Source of the DNA: CBDFHV01 sp965247705
GTDB lineage: Bacteria; Pseudomonadota; Alphaproteobacteria; Rhodospirillales; CAMCUA01
Direction of reading: 5' to 3'
Assembly (NCBI GenBank): GCA_965247705.1
Contig: CBDFHV010000082.1
Span: 62,001 to 126,000 of the forward strand
DNA length: 64,000 bases
The notes under the pieces are model-generated. The model was not told the origin of the DNA. It was given only the letters and a program-made list of their open reading frames with translations, and made no database searches. This document shows positions 62,865-64,000 of the stretch, piece by piece. Both the position numbers and the translations under genes were made by a program. The first letter of the stretch is position 1, and every line of letters starts with the position of its first letter.

Positions 62865-62947
62865 TTTAGACCACTCTTCACAGCTCCGCGAGGGCACCTG
62901 AACCGAGCGGTCACCCTCCCCACATGTGCCTTATGCGGGAGAAGTCG

Positions 62948-63778
62948 ATGCGCACACTGATCATGTTCCTCGCCCTGGCGGCGACGGTTGCGGCCGGGCC
63001 GGCCGCGGCCCAGCCCAAGTCCGAGTTGTGGGATCGCTGGACGCCCCACGATGAGTCTTCGACCCTCGTGGTGGATCACACCCCCTGGGACCGGTTCCTG
63101 GACCGCTATGTCAGCACCGACGCCAACGGGGTCAACCTCGTGGACTATGGGACCGTGACGGCCGAGGACTTGAAGGCCCTACAAGCCTACCAGTCGAGCC
63201 TGTCGGCGGTGCCGGTCAGCCGGCTGAACCGGAACGCCCAGCGTGCCCTGTGGATCAACCTCTACAACGCGTTGACCGTGTCGGTGATACTGGACCACTA
63301 CCCCGTCGACACGATCATGGACATCGACATCTCGCCGGGCCTGTTCGCCAACGGCCCCTGGGGCCGCAAGCTGATCGCCGTCGACGGGACGGACGTCAGC
63401 CTCGACGATATCGAACACCGGATCCTTCGGCCCATCTGGAAGGACCCACGAGTCCACTACGCGGTCAACTGCGCATCCCTGGGCTGTCCCAACCTGCAGA
63501 AGAAAGCGTTCACGGCCGCCGCCGCGGACGCCATGTTGACCGCCGCCGCGGTTGAATTCGTTAACGACCCCCGCGGCGTGCGCTTCGAAGGCAACGACCT
63601 TATCGTGTCGAAGATCTACGACTGGTTCGAGGAGGATTTCGGCGGCAGCGAGGCCGGCGTGCTGGACCACGTGCGCACCTACGCCAACCCCGACCTGGCG
63701 GCACGCCTGAAGGGCCTCTCCGACTATGACGACGCGGGCTACAACTGGCGGCTCAACAACCCCCGCCCGTCCAACTGA
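62948..63778 (+). CDS. DUF547 exported protein
   Basis: The protein has 276 residues from ATG at 62948, with GGGAGAAG upstream. A signal peptide (MRTLIMFLALAATVAAGPAAA) precedes the DUF547 domain, with NAQRALWINLYNALTVSVIL, the DIEHRILRP block and VHYAVNCASLGCPNLQKKAFTA (conserved Cys pair). It ends with the typical SKIYDWFEEDFGG segment. It is periplasmic; the function is unknown. Confidence 0.88.
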   Translation: MRTLIMFLALAATVAAGPAAAQPKSELWDRWTPHDESSTLVVDHTPWDRFLDRYVSTDANGVNLVDYGTVTAEDLKALQAYQSSLSAVPVSRLNRNAQRALWINLYNALTVSVILDHYPVDTIMDIDISPGLFANGPWGRKLIAVDGTDVSLDDIEHRILRPIWKDPRVHYAVNCASLGCPNLQKKAFTAAAADAMLTAAAVEFVNDPRGVRFEGNDLIVSKIYDWFEEDFGGSEAGVLDHVRTYANPDLAARLKGLSDYDDAGYNWRLNNPRPSN

Positions 63779-64000
63779 TCAATCCATCTGAAGGGTCAGC
63801 GTCGTCACGTAGGTGCTTTCCGGCAGGTGGGGATGGATCGGATGGTCGGGGCCGGCGCCGGACGCCCGCAGGATGCGTCCCGACCGTCCCGCCCCCCGAA
63901 AGCCCCGCGCCATCTCGGCCGCGAACGCCGCTCCGTCCACGTTGTGGGAGCATGAGGCGACGAACAGATACCCGCCCGGCGCCACCACCGCCGCCCCTAG
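63779..64000 (-). CDS. RlmI-like class I SAM rRNA methyltransferase, C-terminal part (5' end outside window)
   Basis: There are 73 visible codons before the stop at 63779; the frame is open to the window edge. The C-terminal pattern APGGYLFVASCSHNVDGAAF, then GRILRASGAGPDHPIHPHLPE and STYVTTLTLQMD matches the end of 23S rRNA (cytosine-5) methyltransferase RlmI and its relatives; SCSH carries the conserved cysteine. It is convergent with the DUF547 gene, with no gap. Confidence 0.8.
   Translation of the reverse strand, partial: LGAAVVAPGGYLFVASCSHNVDGAAFAAEMARGFRGAGRSGRILRASGAGPDHPIHPHLPESTYVTTLTLQMD

Noticed and set aside
1..64000. CRISPR arrays, rRNA or tRNA genes, prophage
   Set aside because: No regularly spaced direct repeats, rRNA signatures, tRNA cloverleafs or phage structural genes were seen on reading through.

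Overview
This window is about 64 kb of high-GC DNA packed with short intergenic gaps, many ATGA/GTGA stop-start overlaps and frequent GTG/TTG starts. The gene content points to an alphaproteobacterium, most likely a Rhodospirillales-type organism: alphaproteobacterial AddAB, a TsaE-AmgK-MurU-AddB-AddA-thioredoxin run, a DUF2336 protein, and an rpmH-rnpA-yidD-yidC-engB-argB cluster. The assignment rests on gene content and order only. No rRNA or tRNA gene was recognised.

Layout. 0-8.3 kb: a double cyclic-nucleotide-binding protein (cut by the window edge), a membrane aspartic protease, a large FAD/Fe-S 2-hydroxyacid dehydrogenase divergent from an aminotransferase-sulfatase pair, then a ParDE-type toxin-antitoxin pair whose antitoxin overlaps the sulfatase tail. 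8.3-21.5 kb: RmuC, a DUF4139 protein, def-fmt, an EamA transporter, Pcm, an acyltransferase-like membrane protein, an M20 amidohydrolase and a TPR/glycosyltransferase-like protein. 21.5-24.5 kb: an accessory patch with a Fic protein behind a promoter full of palindromic boxes, and an intact IS element. 24.5-36.2 kb: a methyltransferase divergent from the tsaE-amgK-murU-addB-addA operon, then trxA and a TPR-methyltransferase. 36.2-42 kb: MITE-like sequences, DUF924, and a membrane-protein gene broken by an in-frame TAG and by an IS3-family insertion, followed by a DUF3857 transglutaminase. 42-48.3 kb: small and housekeeping genes (2OG oxygenase, Nudix, truA, dapE, HAD nucleotidase). 48.4-56.2 kb: a diguanylate cyclase, DUF2336, a 327-bp CTAG-bounded structured MITE, then argB-engB-yidC-yidD-rnpA-rpmH on the minus strand. 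56.2-64 kb: a Ca/Na exchanger, a TVP38-reductase-HAD operon, a histidine kinase, a small membrane protein, a frameshifted trans-aconitate methyltransferase, a DUF547 protein and the 3' end of an RlmI-like methyltransferase.

Functional themes. Two gene groups work as units. In the first, TsaE (tRNA t6A) heads an operon with AmgK-MurU (peptidoglycan sugar salvage to UDP-MurNAc) and AddAB (double-strand-break end processing). In the second, rpmH-rnpA-yidD-yidC-engB supplies ribosome, RNase P and membrane insertion functions. The most unusual material is the mobile and regulatory DNA: the Fic operator array, the two related CTAG-bounded palindromic elements, an IS3 copy flanked by a 14-bp direct repeat, and the decayed membrane-protein gene it interrupts. 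Three short genes (rpmH, 44 codons; two 58-codon genes with strong Shine-Dalgarno sequences) are included because their sequence supports them.
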